Origin: Actinomycetota bacterium
GTDB lineage: Bacteria; Actinomycetota; Actinomycetes; Nanopelagicales; Nanopelagicaceae
Assembly (NCBI GenBank): GCA_010031635.1
Contig: RGZI01000009.1
Location: forward strand, 1-36,019
Direction of reading: 5' to 3'
Length of the DNA stretch: 36,019 nucleotides
A program made the position numbers and the translations under genes. Each line of letters starts with the position of its first letter. The stretch's first letter is position 1. The notes beneath the pieces were generated by a model. It was not told the DNA's origin. It ran no database searches and worked only from the letters and a program-made list of their open reading frames with translations. Shown here piece by piece: positions 8,493-18,037 of the stretch.

Positions 8493-10006
8493 TCTGGTTT
8501 CACTAGTGGAAATAAAATAGTTTCCCGAATTCCAAGACCAGTTAGTGCCATCAACAATCTGTCTACGCCCATGCCCATGCCGCCAGTTGGTGGCATTCCA
8601 AACTCTAATGAACGCAAGAAATCTTCATCTAACACCATTGCTTCAACATCACCTTTTGCACCCAATGCAGCTTGCGCAACTAATCTTTCGCGTTGAATCA
8701 CCGGGTCGACCAATTCAGAGTAACCAGTAGCAAGTTCGAAACCATCAATATATAAATCCCATTTTTCAGCGACGCCCGGGGTGTCTCGATGTGCTCGAAC
8801 CAGTGGTGATGTGTCTAACGGAAATCCCATAACAAATGTTGGAGTTTTCAATTCTGGCTTAACTAAATGTTCAAACAATTCTTCTAGCAATTTTCCGGTA
8901 ATCCATTTTGGATCAACTGATAAGCCAACTTTTTTCGCTAATGCAACTAATTCATCATGAGAAGTCAATGCGGTAACTTCCACGCCGACTGCTTTAGAAA
9001 CAGAACCGTACAGTGAAATCTGATCCCACTTTCCACCTAAATCACTTTCTCGCCCATCAAAATGTGTGACTGTTGTTGATCCATAACTTGCAATTGCTGC
9101 TTCTTGCACTAAATCTCTTGTTAACTCAATCATCGAATTCCAATCTCCATAAGATTGGTAAGACTCGATCATGGCAAATTCTGGAGAGTGTGATGAGTCA
9201 GCACCTTCATTTCTAAAATTTCGGTTGATTTCAAAAACTCGCTCAATACCACCAACAATGCAACGTTTTAAATAAAGCTCTGGTGCAATTCTAAGAAAAA
9301 GTTCCATGTCATAGGCGTTAATGTGAGTCCTAAATGGCCGAGCAGCAGCTCCACCATGTAATACCTGCAACATCGGGGTTTCGACTTCAATAAAATCTCG
9401 TTGCGAGAATGTATCGCGAAGAGATTTCATTACGACTGGTCGTAAGCGGGCATTTGATCTGGCTTCTGGTCTAACTATTAAATCCACGTAACGCATCCGA
9501 ACCCGGGTCTCTTCAGATAAAGGTTTATGTTCTACAGGTAGCGGACGTAAAGTTTTAGCTGCCATATTCCAAGAAGATGCAAGGATCGAAAGTTCGCCCC
9601 GTTTTGATGTGATTATTTCACCGGTAACACTTACAAAATCTCCAATATCTACGTAGGTTTTCCATTGTCCCAAAACTTCTTCGCCAACTTTGTCTAGCGA
9701 GAACATCGCTTGTAATTCAGTTCCATCACCTTCCCGCAAAGTTGCAAAACATAATTTTCCGGTATCTCGTTTGAAAATAACCCGGCCATTCAAACTCTCT
9801 GTTACGCCAGTTGTTACATCAATGGCTAAATCTGCAAACTTTTCCCTTATCGATTTAAGTGAGGAAGTCCGGGGTACTGCAACGGGATAAGGCGCAACCC
9901 CAGAAGAAATTAAAGATTCTCTTTTTTCATGTCGGATTCGAATCTGCTCTGGCAGATCATCCACTTCGGCGCCGCTATTGCTTTCCTGCGCACCTTTTTC
10001 GCTCAT
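8489..10006 (-). CDS. lysS: Lysyl-tRNA synthetase (class II)
   Basis: Charges tRNA-Lys in the cytosol. The 505-residue protein has an OB-fold anticodon-binding domain (about 70-180; LNGRVIFKRDTGKLCFATLRE). The class II catalytic domain follows with motif 1 around VVMKSLRDTF, motif 2 around FRNEGADSSHSPEFAMIE, and motif 3 GMGMGVDRLLMALTG near the C-terminus. HGGAAARPF is also as expected. The ATG at 10006 is supported by a TACCCT box 6 nt upstream, suggesting a leaderless message starting just after the coaX stop. The mycobacterial lsr2 gene usually found between lysS and clpC is not seen here. Confidence 0.96.
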   Translation of the reverse strand: MSEKGAQESNSGAEVDDLPEQIRIRHEKRESLISSGVAPYPVAVPRTSSLKSIREKFADLAIDVTTGVTESLNGRVIFKRDTGKLCFATLREGDGTELQAMFSLDKVGEEVLGQWKTYVDIGDFVSVTGEIITSKRGELSILASSWNMAAKTLRPLPVEHKPLSEETRVRMRYVDLIVRPEARSNARLRPVVMKSLRDTFSQRDFIEVETPMLQVLHGGAAARPFRTHINAYDMELFLRIAPELYLKRCIVGGIERVFEINRNFRNEGADSSHSPEFAMIESYQSYGDWNSMIELTRDLVQEAAIASYGSTTVTHFDGRESDLGGKWDQISLYGSVSKAVGVEVTALTSHDELVALAKKVGLSVDPKWITGKLLEELFEHLVKPELKTPTFVMGFPLDTSPLVRAHRDTPGVAEKWDLYIDGFELATGYSELVDPVIQRERLVAQAALGAKGDVEAMVLDEDFLRSLEFGMPPTGGMGMGVDRLLMALTGLGIRETILFPLVKPE

Positions 10007-10012
10007 GGGTAG

Positions 10013-10018
10013 AGGGTA
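10013..10018 (-). promoter_or_regulatory. -10 box of lysS (leaderless type)
   Basis: Minus-strand TACCCT with 6 nt between it and the lysS ATG. It lies only a few bases after the coaX stop, giving lysS its own start within the cluster. Confidence 0.5.
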
Positions 10019-10024
10019 CCGGTT

Positions 10025-10691
10025 CTAGTGGTTCCGCTCATGCACCAAGCGAAGACCAATCAAGGTCAAATCTGGTTCGTGAAAATCAATGGTTTCACAA
10101 ATTCCAATAACTAAGGTTGCCAATCCGCCAGTAGCAACTACCGTGATTCCATCTACATCAAGTTCATCACTAATCCGCCTTACCAAGCCATCCACCTGTC
10201 CCAGCTCGAGCTGCTAACGCCTCAACAGAGATTTCAATTCCAGGTGCAAGTGCTCCACCTAAAAATTCCCCTTTAGCTGATACAACATCAAAATTAGTAG
10301 AGGTACCAAAATCAACAACAATTACTGGACCATTCTCGCCAAACATCTCATGGGCAGCCAACGTATTTGCAATTCGATCTGATCCAATTTCCTTTGGATT
10401 ATCTACAAGCAGCGGAACGCCAGTTTTAATACCAGGTTCAAGTATGGTCGATGGTGTTTGCGCGTAATGCCTCGTAAGCATTGTGCGCAATTCGCGAAGC
10501 ACTGCTGGAACTGTTGAACATAACGAGATACCACTTACCTCAAAATCTTCTACTAAAGAACGGTATTTAATCCATAGTTCATCAGCGGTGTCACGTGGAT
10601 CTGTCTTAACTCGCCATGAATGTAAAATCTTTTGATCATCAAAAATTCCTAATACTGTATTGGTATTTCCGACATCTATGGTTAATAACAT
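10025..10691 (-). pseudogene. coaX: Type III pantothenate kinase, disrupted by internal deletion
   Basis: CoaX phosphorylates pantothenate in the first step of coenzyme A synthesis. The N-terminal part is convincing: LLTIDVGNTNTVLGIFD phosphate loop, DPRDTADELW, ERIGSDRIANTLA-like core, VVDFGTSTNFDVV and GGALAPGIEIS. After EALAARA the frame changes and stops at 10170. The following frame, from about 10201 to 10025, encodes the proper C-terminus: GQVDGLVRRI, VVATGGLA and HEPDLTLIGLRLVHE. A normal CoaX is about 255 residues, so roughly 30-35 codons (the VIGKNTV...SG segment) and the frame are missing near 10200. It starts 1 nt after the nadC stop. The gene product is needed by the pathway, so the break may be artefactual. 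Confidence 0.85.
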
Positions 10692-10692
10692 T

Positions 10693-11544
10693 TCACAACC
10701 CCTTAACTTGAAGATCTAAACCAATATCAAGAATTGCAGCAGAGTGGGTTAACGCACCTATCGCAATAAAATCAACTCCACTTTCAGCATACTTGCGGGC
10801 ATTTTCTAAAGTGATTCCCCCTGAGGCTTCAAGTTTTGTTCGATTAGCGCATTGTGCAACCGCTACTTTGCATTCCTCTGGTGACATGTTGTCGAGCAAA
10901 ATTAAATCTACTTTGCCCGCTATCGCTTCTTCCATTTGATCTAAATGATCAATCTCAACTTCGATGGAAAGATTTGGAAATTTATTTCGCACGTCATTAA
11001 TTGCCTTTGTAATACTTCCTGTTGCTGCGATGTGATTATCTTTTATGAGAGCGGCGTCAGATAAGTTCATCCGATGATTTGTGGCCCCTCCCATTCGGAC
11101 GGCAAACTTTTCAATTTCTCGCCATCCTGGTGTGGTTTTCCGGGTATCACGAATTATGCAACCTGTTCCTTATAGCCGCGAAAGGAAATTTAGCGCGGTT
11201 CGCTCTGCATAAAGTAAATCGGTAACTTTTCCAGTAGCTTCAAAAATCAATTCTCCCGCTTTAACTTTGCTTCCTTCGGGAATTTGCTTAGCAAAAGTAA
11301 TCGCGGAGTTTCCAGCAATTTCAAGAACTGCCTGTGCGACAAAGATTCCAGCAACGACGCCAGCCTTTCTGGCATTAAATTGCGCGACCGCTATTTGATT
11401 AGCTGGGATTGTTGCAACAGTAGTTGCATCTAACCCACTACCTAAATCTTCTCGAAGTGCTGCATCGACCAATACTTCAAATGGTTGCGGCGATATCTTT
11501 TGTGCTAAAAGTTTTGCAACAAGTTGATCAGATAATCTACTCAT
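10693..11544 (-). pseudogene. nadC: Nicotinate-nucleotide pyrophosphorylase (carboxylating), interrupted by stop and deletion
   Basis: NadC converts quinolinate and PRPP to nicotinate mononucleotide in NAD synthesis. The first fragment (11544-11170) covers the N-terminal domain, from DAALREDLGSGLDATT to AERTALNFLSRL, and ends at a TAA. In the same frame directly after the stop comes GTGCIIRDTRKTTPGWREIEKFAVR at about 11166-11095, then MGGATNHRMNLSDAALIKDNH and the rest of the barrel to 10693. The conserved stretch after NFL-RL (SGIAT...) of about 15 residues is absent, and the joint itself creates the stop. A second frame starting at ATG 11094 is an artefact of that interruption. It overlaps nadB by 8 nt and precedes coaX. 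Confidence 0.85.
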
Positions 11545-13150
11545 TTATCACCTTTTCTAAATTGTGAAGGTAATTTCCTGCTACATCCATCTCTTGTAAA
11601 ATCCGCTGTTGCCAAGAATCAAGCGGCTTAGGAAAATCTTCACGCCAATGTGATCCCCGAGTCTCTTCCCTAATTAGCGCTGAGCGCACTAAAACATTTG
11701 CCAAACAATGCAAATTAGTTACTTCCCAAGCCTCAACGCAAGGTTGATCAGATGTTCTTTTTGCTAACTCATCTAAAGTTGCCAACACCTCTTCTAATGA
11801 TTCTCGGGTTCTGATTACACCAGCACCTTTACTCATAGCGTTGGCGATATCTTTTCTAATTGCAGGATCAAGCAAAATACTCTTTGAGTTATTTTCTACC
11901 GGCTCACCTTGAGCAGGAAGATTTACATTTAAATCATCAGCAATTCGTGCTGCAAAAACTAAACCTTCCAGTAAGGAATTAGAAGCTAATCTATTTGCAC
12001 CGTGAACTCCAGTACATGCTGTTTCACCACATGCATATAACCCCAAAATACTTGAATGCCCAAACAAATTAACGCGAACTCCACCCGAGGCGTAATGAGC
12101 GGCAGGTGCGACTGGAATTAAATCTTTTGTTGGATCAATATTATGATCTAAACAAGATTGATAAATAGTTGGGAATCTTTCTGGAAAATTTGATACTGCA
12201 CTTACATCAAGCCAGACATGATCACTTCCATTTTTAATCATCTCGCGCATAATTACTTTTGCTACAACATCCCGTGGAGCCAAATCTGCCAATTCATGTG
12301 CACCCTGCATAAAGCGAACGCCAGCATCATTAACCAAAACTGCACCTTCGCCGCGAACTGCTTCACTTATAAGTGGCTGTTGACCACTTGCATTATTGCC
12401 AAGCCACATAACTGTTGGGTGAAATTGAATAAATTCAACATCAGCTATTCCGGCACCCGCACGTAATGCCAGTGCAACGCCATCCCCAGTTGAGACTGGT
12501 GGATTTGTAGTTTGGGCGAAGACTTGCCCCAAACCGCCTGTTCCTAAAATCACCGCTCGTCCAAGTGCCCGACCCACACCATCGCGACTACCTTGACCAA
12601 TAACATGCAATGTCACTCCACAAACTCGACCATCATCGTCAACAAGAGCATCTAGTACCAGTGCATTCTCAATTAATTCAATTCCCTCATCTTGTGTTAC
12701 CGCAGCAAGTAGGGCTCGTGAAATTTCCGCTCCGGTTGCATCACCGCCAGCATGCAAGATGCGATTTCGATGGTGACCACCTTCACGCGTTAATGCAATC
12801 TCTCCACTTACAGCACGATCAAAAACGGCACCTCTTGCAATTAATCTTTCAACAGCACCAGGACCTTCGGAAACTAAAATTCGTACCGCTTCAACATCAC
12901 AAAGCCCTGCACCTGCAACAATCGTGTCCTCTTCATGTTCTCTAGGTGAATCCCCTGGGCCGAGCGCCGCAGCGATTCCACCTTGCGCCCACTTAGTGGA
13001 ACCAGCATCAACGCGAGCTTTTGTTACCAACAAAACAGATAATCCGTTTGCGCGAACTTGAAGAGCGGTAGTTAACCCTGCTATTCCGGATCCAACAATT
13101 ATGACGTCACTCTTTATCGTCCAACCCGGGCTAGGTGCAAGTAATTTCAT
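11537..13150 (-). CDS. nadB: L-aspartate oxidase
   Basis: A flavoprotein that oxidises L-aspartate to iminoaspartate, the first step of de novo NAD synthesis. The 537 residues start with an FAD-binding fold (DVIIVGSGIAGLTTALQVRA near residue 15). They include TKWAQGGIAAAL, HAGGDATGAEI, EFIQFHPTVMW and HYASGGVRVN, all characteristic of the succinate-dehydrogenase-like oxidase family. The C-terminal helical domain (IRTRESLEEVLATL) follows. Length is usual. The ATG overlaps the panC stop (ATGA). Quinolinate synthase nadA, the next enzyme, is not in this window. Confidence 0.95.
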   Translation of the reverse strand: MKLLAPSPGWTIKSDVIIVGSGIAGLTTALQVRANGLSVLLVTKARVDAGSTKWAQGGIAAALGPGDSPREHEEDTIVAGAGLCDVEAVRILVSEGPGAVERLIARGAVFDRAVSGEIALTREGGHHRNRILHAGGDATGAEISRALLAAVTQDEGIELIENALVLDALVDDDGRVCGVTLHVIGQGSRDGVGRALGRAVILGTGGLGQVFAQTTNPPVSTGDGVALALRAGAGIADVEFIQFHPTVMWLGNNASGQQPLISEAVRGEGAVLVNDAGVRFMQGAHELADLAPRDVVAKVIMREMIKNGSDHVWLDVSAVSNFPERFPTIYQSCLDHNIDPTKDLIPVAPAAHYASGGVRVNLFGHSSILGLYACGETACTGVHGANRLASNSLLEGLVFAARIADDLNVNLPAQGEPVENNSKSILLDPAIRKDIANAMSKGAGVIRTRESLEEVLATLDELAKRTSDQPCVEAWEVTNLHCLANVLVRSALIREETRGSHWREDFPKPLDSWQQRILQEMDVAGNYLHNLEKVINE

Positions 13151-13986
13151 TTGCTTTGCCCTTCTGGCTCGATAACGGCTGCTAAATTATCTATTAACCT
13201 GACTGAGCCTACCCAACCTGCAACGAGTAGTTGAACTGGGCCAAAATGGGATTGATCAACCTCAAGCAAGCTCTTGGGATTCACTATTGCAAAATAATCC
13301 AACTTGAAATCTATTTCACTAGTTAGTTCAGCTAGGGCAGTATCTTTCATTTCAGCATAACTTTGTTTTTTACTGGCCCTATCTAGTGCTCTAGAGATTA
13401 CAAGTGCTGACTTAGCTTGCTCTGAAGACAATCTGACATTTCGCGAAGAGAATGCCAATCCAGATATTTCTCTAATAGTTCTAGCTGAAACAATTTCAAT
13501 CTCAGGGTGTGTGCGTTTTGAAAATTCACGAATTAAAAATAATTGTTGAAAATCTTTTTCTCCGAAAATCGCAAAATCTGGTTTTACAATTTCAAATAGG
13601 CGATTCACAACAGTCAAGACACCATCAAAATGACCAGCGCGAGTATGTCCCTCATAAATACGTCCAAGCTCACCCGCATCAATCAATTTATATTTGTCTG
13701 GATAAATCTCCGAGACTTCCGGAGTCCATAAAATATCAACTCCAGCTGCTTCGGCTAATTTAATATCTTCAATTAAAGTGCGCGGATATTTATCTAAATC
13801 CTCAACTGATTCAAATTGAGTGGGATTTATAAATATGCTCATTACAACTTGTTCCGCTAAAGTTTTAGCCTGCTTAACTAAAGATAAATGCCCTTGGTGC
13901 AAGGCGCCCATTGTCGGAACAAAAGCTATCTTGCTTGCACGCAGCGCTAAATCCGCACTAGGAAGATATTTTAATAAGTGTTGCAT
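13147..13986 (-). CDS. panC: Pantoate-beta-alanine ligase (pantothenate synthetase)
   Basis: Joins pantoate and beta-alanine using ATP to make pantothenate, the substrate of CoaX encoded in the same cluster. The 279-residue protein has FVPTMGALHQGHLSLVKQA (HxGH nucleotidyltransferase site) near residue 25. FINPTQFESVEDLDKYPRT, FGEKDFQQLFLI and SGLAFSSRNVRLS are also present. The start at 13986 places the catalytic region at the usual distance from the N-terminus. It follows folK after 45 nt and overlaps nadB by 4 nt. Confidence 0.95.
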   Translation of the reverse strand: MQHLLKYLPSADLALRASKIAFVPTMGALHQGHLSLVKQAKTLAEQVVMSIFINPTQFESVEDLDKYPRTLIEDIKLAEAAGVDILWTPEVSEIYPDKYKLIDAGELGRIYEGHTRAGHFDGVLTVVNRLFEIVKPDFAIFGEKDFQQLFLIREFSKRTHPEIEIVSARTIREISGLAFSSRNVRLSSEQAKSALVISRALDRASKKQSYAEMKDTALAELTSEIDFKLDYFAIVNPKSLLEVDQSHFGPVQLLVAGWVGSVRLIDNLAAVIEPEGQSK

Positions 13987-14031
13987 GCACTGCTCCAGTC
14001 CGCTGCTCGGGTACCAGGCTTCATGAAGAGT

Positions 14032-14496
14032 TTACTCGGTAAGTACTCCACTCTCCAACAGATGAGAAATTGGGCCAAATCCTGGCAAGGTTGCTGTTGG
14101 ATCGATCTCAATCCATGGTTGCAACACGAATCCACGCTCATGCGCACGGGGATGTGGAATCGTTAACTCAGGTGAATTAATATGCATTTCATCACATTTA
14201 ATTAAATCAATATCAAGAAATCGTGGGCCCCACTTAACAGTGCTGTCAATTCGTTCACGTCCATGTGCACTTTCAATTGCCTGAGCCACCAATAACAACT
14301 CTTCTGGCTCTAAATTTGTTTCAATTATAACTACTGCATTTAAAAAATCTGGTTGTGGGGGACCACCAATTGGTCTTGTTTGATAAAAAGATGACAGTGC
14401 AATTACTTCGCTAACTTCATTTAATGCTTCAGATGCAGAGCTCAAAATTTCTGCACTGTTTCCAAGATTGGAACCGAGTGATAATACTGCTCTCAT
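14032..14496 (-). CDS. folK: 2-amino-4-hydroxy-6-hydroxymethyldihydropteridine pyrophosphokinase
   Basis: Transfers pyrophosphate from ATP to the hydroxymethyl-pterin in folate synthesis. The 154-residue protein begins AVLSLGSNLGNS and contains FYQTRPIGGPPQPDFLNAVV, then the signature RERIDSTVKWGPRFLDIDLI and TIPHPRAHERGFVLQPW. Slightly short for the family but complete. The start overlaps the folB stop in an ATGA. Confidence 0.94.
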   Translation of the reverse strand: MRAVLSLGSNLGNSAEILSSASEALNEVSEVIALSSFYQTRPIGGPPQPDFLNAVVIIETNLEPEELLLVAQAIESAHGRERIDSTVKWGPRFLDIDLIKCDEMHINSPELTIPHPRAHERGFVLQPWIEIDPTATLPGFGPISHLLESGVLTE

Positions 14497-14852
14497 CGAA
14501 CTCGTTCTATTCTCACTGCAACATCCAAAATTTCTGCCCCAACAGGTGCTTCTGGTTTATGAATGACAACTGAAACTGATTTTGCCTGTATAAAATTGTT
14601 CAAAATATCTTCGCTAATAAGTTCTGCTAATTTTTCAATTAAATTTACCGGTGGGCCTGTCAAAAATTTTATAACTATTGCAACCACTAATGCATAATCA
14701 ATTGTTTCCGACAATTCATCATTCTTTCCTGCCTTTGAAAGATCTAATCCAATTTCTAGATCAACAGAGAATGATTGACCATTCTTTCTTTCAAAATCAT
14801 GAACACCATGAAAACCAACTGCGGAAATCCCAGTAAGAATAATTTTATCCAC
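14493..14852 (-). CDS. folB: Dihydroneopterin aldolase
   Basis: Cleaves dihydroneopterin to hydroxymethyl-dihydropterin and glycolaldehyde. The 119-residue protein shows the family features GFHGVHDFERKNGQSFSVDLEI near the N-terminus, ETIDYALV in the middle and IEKLAELISEDIL, with VVIHKPEAPVG near the end. The GTG start overlaps the folP stop by one base (TAGTG), so translation is coupled within the folate genes. Confidence 0.92.
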   Translation of the reverse strand: MDKIILTGISAVGFHGVHDFERKNGQSFSVDLEIGLDLSKAGKNDELSETIDYALVVAIVIKFLTGPPVNLIEKLAELISEDILNNFIQAKSVSVVIHKPEAPVGAEILDVAVRIERVR

Positions 14853-15655
14853 TACTTGGCCTCGCTTTCGGAATTCGATTTATCAACTATATCAATTGCC
14901 ATTTTATGGTCTTTGACCGAATGGGTTCGCACTCCCCATATTTTATTTTTAGCACACAGCGAAGTAATAGCTATAGAAGCACTCTCTCGCTCGATAGGTG
15001 AGAGTTCCTCACCTAAAAATCTCTTTCTAGACGCCCCAATTAGAATTGGAAATCCTAAATTAGTAAACATCTCTAAATTTTGAATAATCTCCCAGTTGTG
15101 TTCTGGCAATTTTGCAAACCCTAATCCGGGATCAAGAATTATTTGATTTTCAAGTACTCCTGAGATTTTTAAAGAAGCTACTCTTCCTAGTAGCTCAGCT
15201 ATTACTTCTGAATTAACATCCTTATAAACAGCTTTGCTCTGCATGCTCTCTGAAGTACCGCGCCAATGCATCACAACATATTTAACGCCACTCTTTGCAA
15301 CCACTTCGGCCATTTTTGGATCTGCTAAACCGCCACTTACATCATTTATGATTTTCGCACCTGCATTTAACGCCTCTTGGGCCACATTGGCTCTGGTCGT
15401 GTCAATACTAATTGTTACCTCAGGAAAAGATTTTGCTATGGCTTTAATTACTGGAATTGTCCGAAGTAACTCTTCGGCTTCAGTGATTCGCGCAGCCCCG
15501 GGACGGGTTGATTCTCCACCGACATCAATAATATCCACGCCTTCTGAAATCATTTCTTGCACACGATTCATCGCCGCACGAAGAGAATTGTGCATCCCAC
15601 CATCTGCAAATGAATCAGGGGTGACGTTTAAGATTCCCATTACTAAGGTCTTCAA
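14852..15655 (-). CDS. folP: Dihydropteroate synthase
   Basis: Condenses hydroxymethyl-dihydropterin pyrophosphate with p-aminobenzoate; the sulfonamide target. The 267 residues open with GILNVTPDSFADGG, then VDIIDVGGESTRPGA, ISIDTTRANVAQEA, INDVSGG, ILDPGLGFAK and ILIGASRKRFLGE. A TTG start 1 nt after the folE stop is used here; an in-frame ATG at the GILN motif would leave no room before it. Confidence 0.95.
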   Translation of the reverse strand: MKTLVMGILNVTPDSFADGGMHNSLRAAMNRVQEMISEGVDIIDVGGESTRPGAARITEAEELLRTIPVIKAIAKSFPEVTISIDTTRANVAQEALNAGAKIINDVSGGLADPKMAEVVAKSGVKYVVMHWRGTSESMQSKAVYKDVNSEVIAELLGRVASLKISGVLENQIILDPGLGFAKLPEHNWEIIQNLEMFTNLGFPILIGASRKRFLGEELSPIERESASIAITSLCAKNKIWGVRTHSVKDHKMAIDIVDKSNSESEAK

Positions 15656-15656
15656 T

Positions 15657-16277
15657 TTAGCGCCCTAAAATTAAACTAATCGCTTCCGCACGAGTTGCTG
15701 AATCACGCAATTGTCCGCGAACAGCACTTGTTGTGGTTCGCGCTCTAGGTTTCTTGGCTCCCCGCATAGACATACATAAATGTTCGCAATCAATTATGAC
15801 AATTACTCCCGCAGCTTCAAGAATCTCAACTAAGGAATCTGCAATCTGCGTCGTTAAACGTTCTTGTACCTGAGGACGTCGAGCAAAGAGATCTACCAAA
15901 CGGGCAAGTTTTGAAAGACCGGTAATTCTTCCACTTTCACCAGGTATGTAACCAATATGGGCAACTCCATGAAATGGTGTGAGGTGGTGTTCGCAATGAG
16001 AGAAAACTTCAATATCGCGAACGATAATTAATTCACGATGGCCGGCATCAAAAGTTGTAGTTAAAACTTCCTCTGGCGAGCTCCATAACCCAGCAAAATT
16101 TTCCTGCATAGCTCTAGCAACTCGTGCAGGTGTATCTCGCAAACCCTCGCGTTCTGGATCTTCACCCAACGCAATTAATAATTCGAGCACAGCTGCTTCT
16201 GCTCTTTTTTGATCAAAAGGATGTTTAGATCTTCCTTCATGTGGTGATGTGAAAGAGATTGGTGTTATTTCATCCAT
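15657..16277 (-). CDS. folE: GTP cyclohydrolase I
   Basis: Converts GTP to dihydroneopterin triphosphate, the entry to folate synthesis. The 206-residue protein carries [17 protein letters not shown] near residue 40, the zinc and active site [46 protein letters not shown], and the second zinc-ligand region [11 protein letters not shown]. The frame is open 34 codons further upstream, but that part lies inside ftsH; the ATG at 16277 overlaps the ftsH stop by 8 nt and gives a normal length. Confidence 0.94.
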   Translation of the reverse strand: MDEITPISFTSPHEGRSKHPFDQKRAEAAVLELLIALGEDPEREGLRDTPARVARAMQENFAGLWSSPEEVLTTTFDAGHRELIIVRDIEVFSHCEHHLTPFHGVAHIGYIPGESGRITGLSKLARLVDLFARRPQVQERLTTQIADSLVEILEAAGVIVIIDCEHLCMSMRGAKKPRARTTTSAVRGQLRDSATRAEAISLILGR

Positions 16278-18023
16278 CGAGGCTCGGCTTTTCATAAACA
16301 ATTGCTGGACGATTTGAAGGCTTGCGAAGCGGTGATCCAGTCCAAGCCGCACGGGCCGGTCTTGATTTAACTTGCGCAAACAATTCTAAGATCTCCTCTT
16401 TTTCAAGTGTTTCTTTATCCATCAACGTCTTCACTAATCCATCCAGCACATCGCGATTATTCTCTAGAATTTCATAAGCTTCAAGATGTGCATCTTCGAT
16501 CAAAGTTTTAACTTCTTGATCAACTATCGCGGCAACAGATTCTGAGTAATCCCTTTGATGTCCATAGTTCATGCCCATAAAAGGTTCGCCATCTTTGTTT
16601 CCTAATTTGATAGCTCCGATTTTCTCACTCAATCCATATTGGGTAACCATTGCCCGCGCTAGTGCACTAGCTTTTTCAATGTCATTTGCGGCCCCCGTAG
16701 TTGGATCATGGAATATCAACTCTTCTGCTGCGCGGTTATCAATCTTTCATTATCACTCATCAAGCGACTAGTTTTTTGCGGTCCTGCCATTACTCGATCT
16801 ACAGATTCAGCCAACGCTTCGTTAGAAATTACTTTCTCCTCTTTGCGAGCAGTCAGCAATGCTGCTTCATTAACGACATTCGCTAAATCAGCGCCAGTAA
16901 AACCTGGAGTTCGTCTAGCTAGTGCTAGTAAATCAACTCCATCTGCTAAAGGTTTATTTTTGGTATGGATTTTTAAAATTTCATTACGTCCCTTTAGATC
17001 TGGTCGTTCAACAGCAATTTGTCGATCAAAACGACCAGGACGAAGCAATGCCGGGTCGAGGATATCTGGACGATTAGTTGCGGCAATCAGAATCACTGAA
17101 CCATTTGCTTCAAAACCATCCATCTCAACCAATAATTGATTGAGTGTTTGTTCGCGCTCGTCATGTCCGCCACCCATGCCAGCACCACGATGACGACCCA
17201 CTGCATCGATCTCGTCAACAAAAACAATTGCTGGAGCATTTAGCCGCGCTTGTGCAAATAAATCACGAACTCTTGATGCTCCAACGCCGACAAACATCTC
17301 AACAAAATCTGAACCTGAGATTGAATAAAAAGGCACACTTGCTTCTCCAGCTACCGCTTTGGCTAGCAAAGTTTTACCAGTTCCTGGAGGTCCGTACAAC
17401 AGCACACCTTTGGGGATTTTTGCGCCCAACTCTTGATACTTTTCAGGAGCAACTAAAAAATCTTTAATTTCACGCAACTCTTCAATTGCTTCATCTACAC
17501 CAGCAACATCTTCGAATTTAGTTTGTGGGGTTTCTTTTGAATTTAATTTAGCTCTTGATTTTCCAAATGAAAATGCTTTGCCGGCACCTTGTGCTCTACT
17601 CATTACAAAGAAAAAGATAAAACCTATTAAGAGAAATGGAAGTAATGTAAAAATCAGGGAAACGAGTAATGATTGAGATGGAACTTTTACATTCCATTTT
17701 TTAGGTGGTGGATTTTGAGCCAACAATTCCACTATTTGTGGTTCTTGTGCTGTGATGTAAGAGGCTTCTAACTTTGTAGCGCCATCAATCAATACTCCTG
17801 CTTTCAGCACAACACGAATCAACTGCTCTTTATCTACTAGCAATACTGAATCGGCTTGTTTCGCAGAAATTACTGAAAGTACCGTCGAAGTATCTACAAC
17901 TTTAAAACTTTTGTTTAAATTCATAACCTGGGTATAGCCGATGGCAAGCAACATCGCTACAACTAACCAAGTTAGTGGTGACTTTAAATACTTTTTTACT
18001 TTAACCAAAACTTTTCCGATCAT
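16270..18023 (-). pseudogene. ftsH: ATP-dependent zinc metalloprotease FtsH, disrupted by internal deletion
   Basis: Membrane-bound AAA protease for quality control. Two N-terminal membrane helices are visible ([39 protein letters not shown]). The AAA module has [31 protein letters not shown] and [21 protein letters not shown]. The frame reaches DNERLITA, then turns out of frame and stops at 16716. The next frame resumes with [21 protein letters not shown] and runs to 16270. In ordinary FtsH these points are about 65 residues apart. The missing block contains the HExxH zinc site, so the sequence as given cannot encode a working protease. The joint at 16730-16735 shares GCG from both sides. 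Confidence 0.9.
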
Positions 18024-18037
18024 ATTATCCGATCAAA

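Noticed and set aside
11094-11170. Intron, intein or inserted element splitting nadC
   Set aside because: At the break, sequence is missing rather than added, and the flanks join directly in frame after the stop. The same holds for the other five broken genes.
12218-12945. Plus-strand ORFs opposite nadB
   Set aside because: Low-complexity His/Gln/Leu-rich translations with no ribosome site; shadows of nadB codon bias.
13987-14031. Remnant of an extra gene between folK and panC
   Set aside because: A 17-codon frame with MKPGTRAADW exists, but it is too short to assign and has no ribosome site.
16716-16740. Programmed ribosomal frameshift in ftsH
   Set aside because: A frameshift alone would not restore the missing 65 residues, and no slippery heptamer or downstream stimulator is seen.
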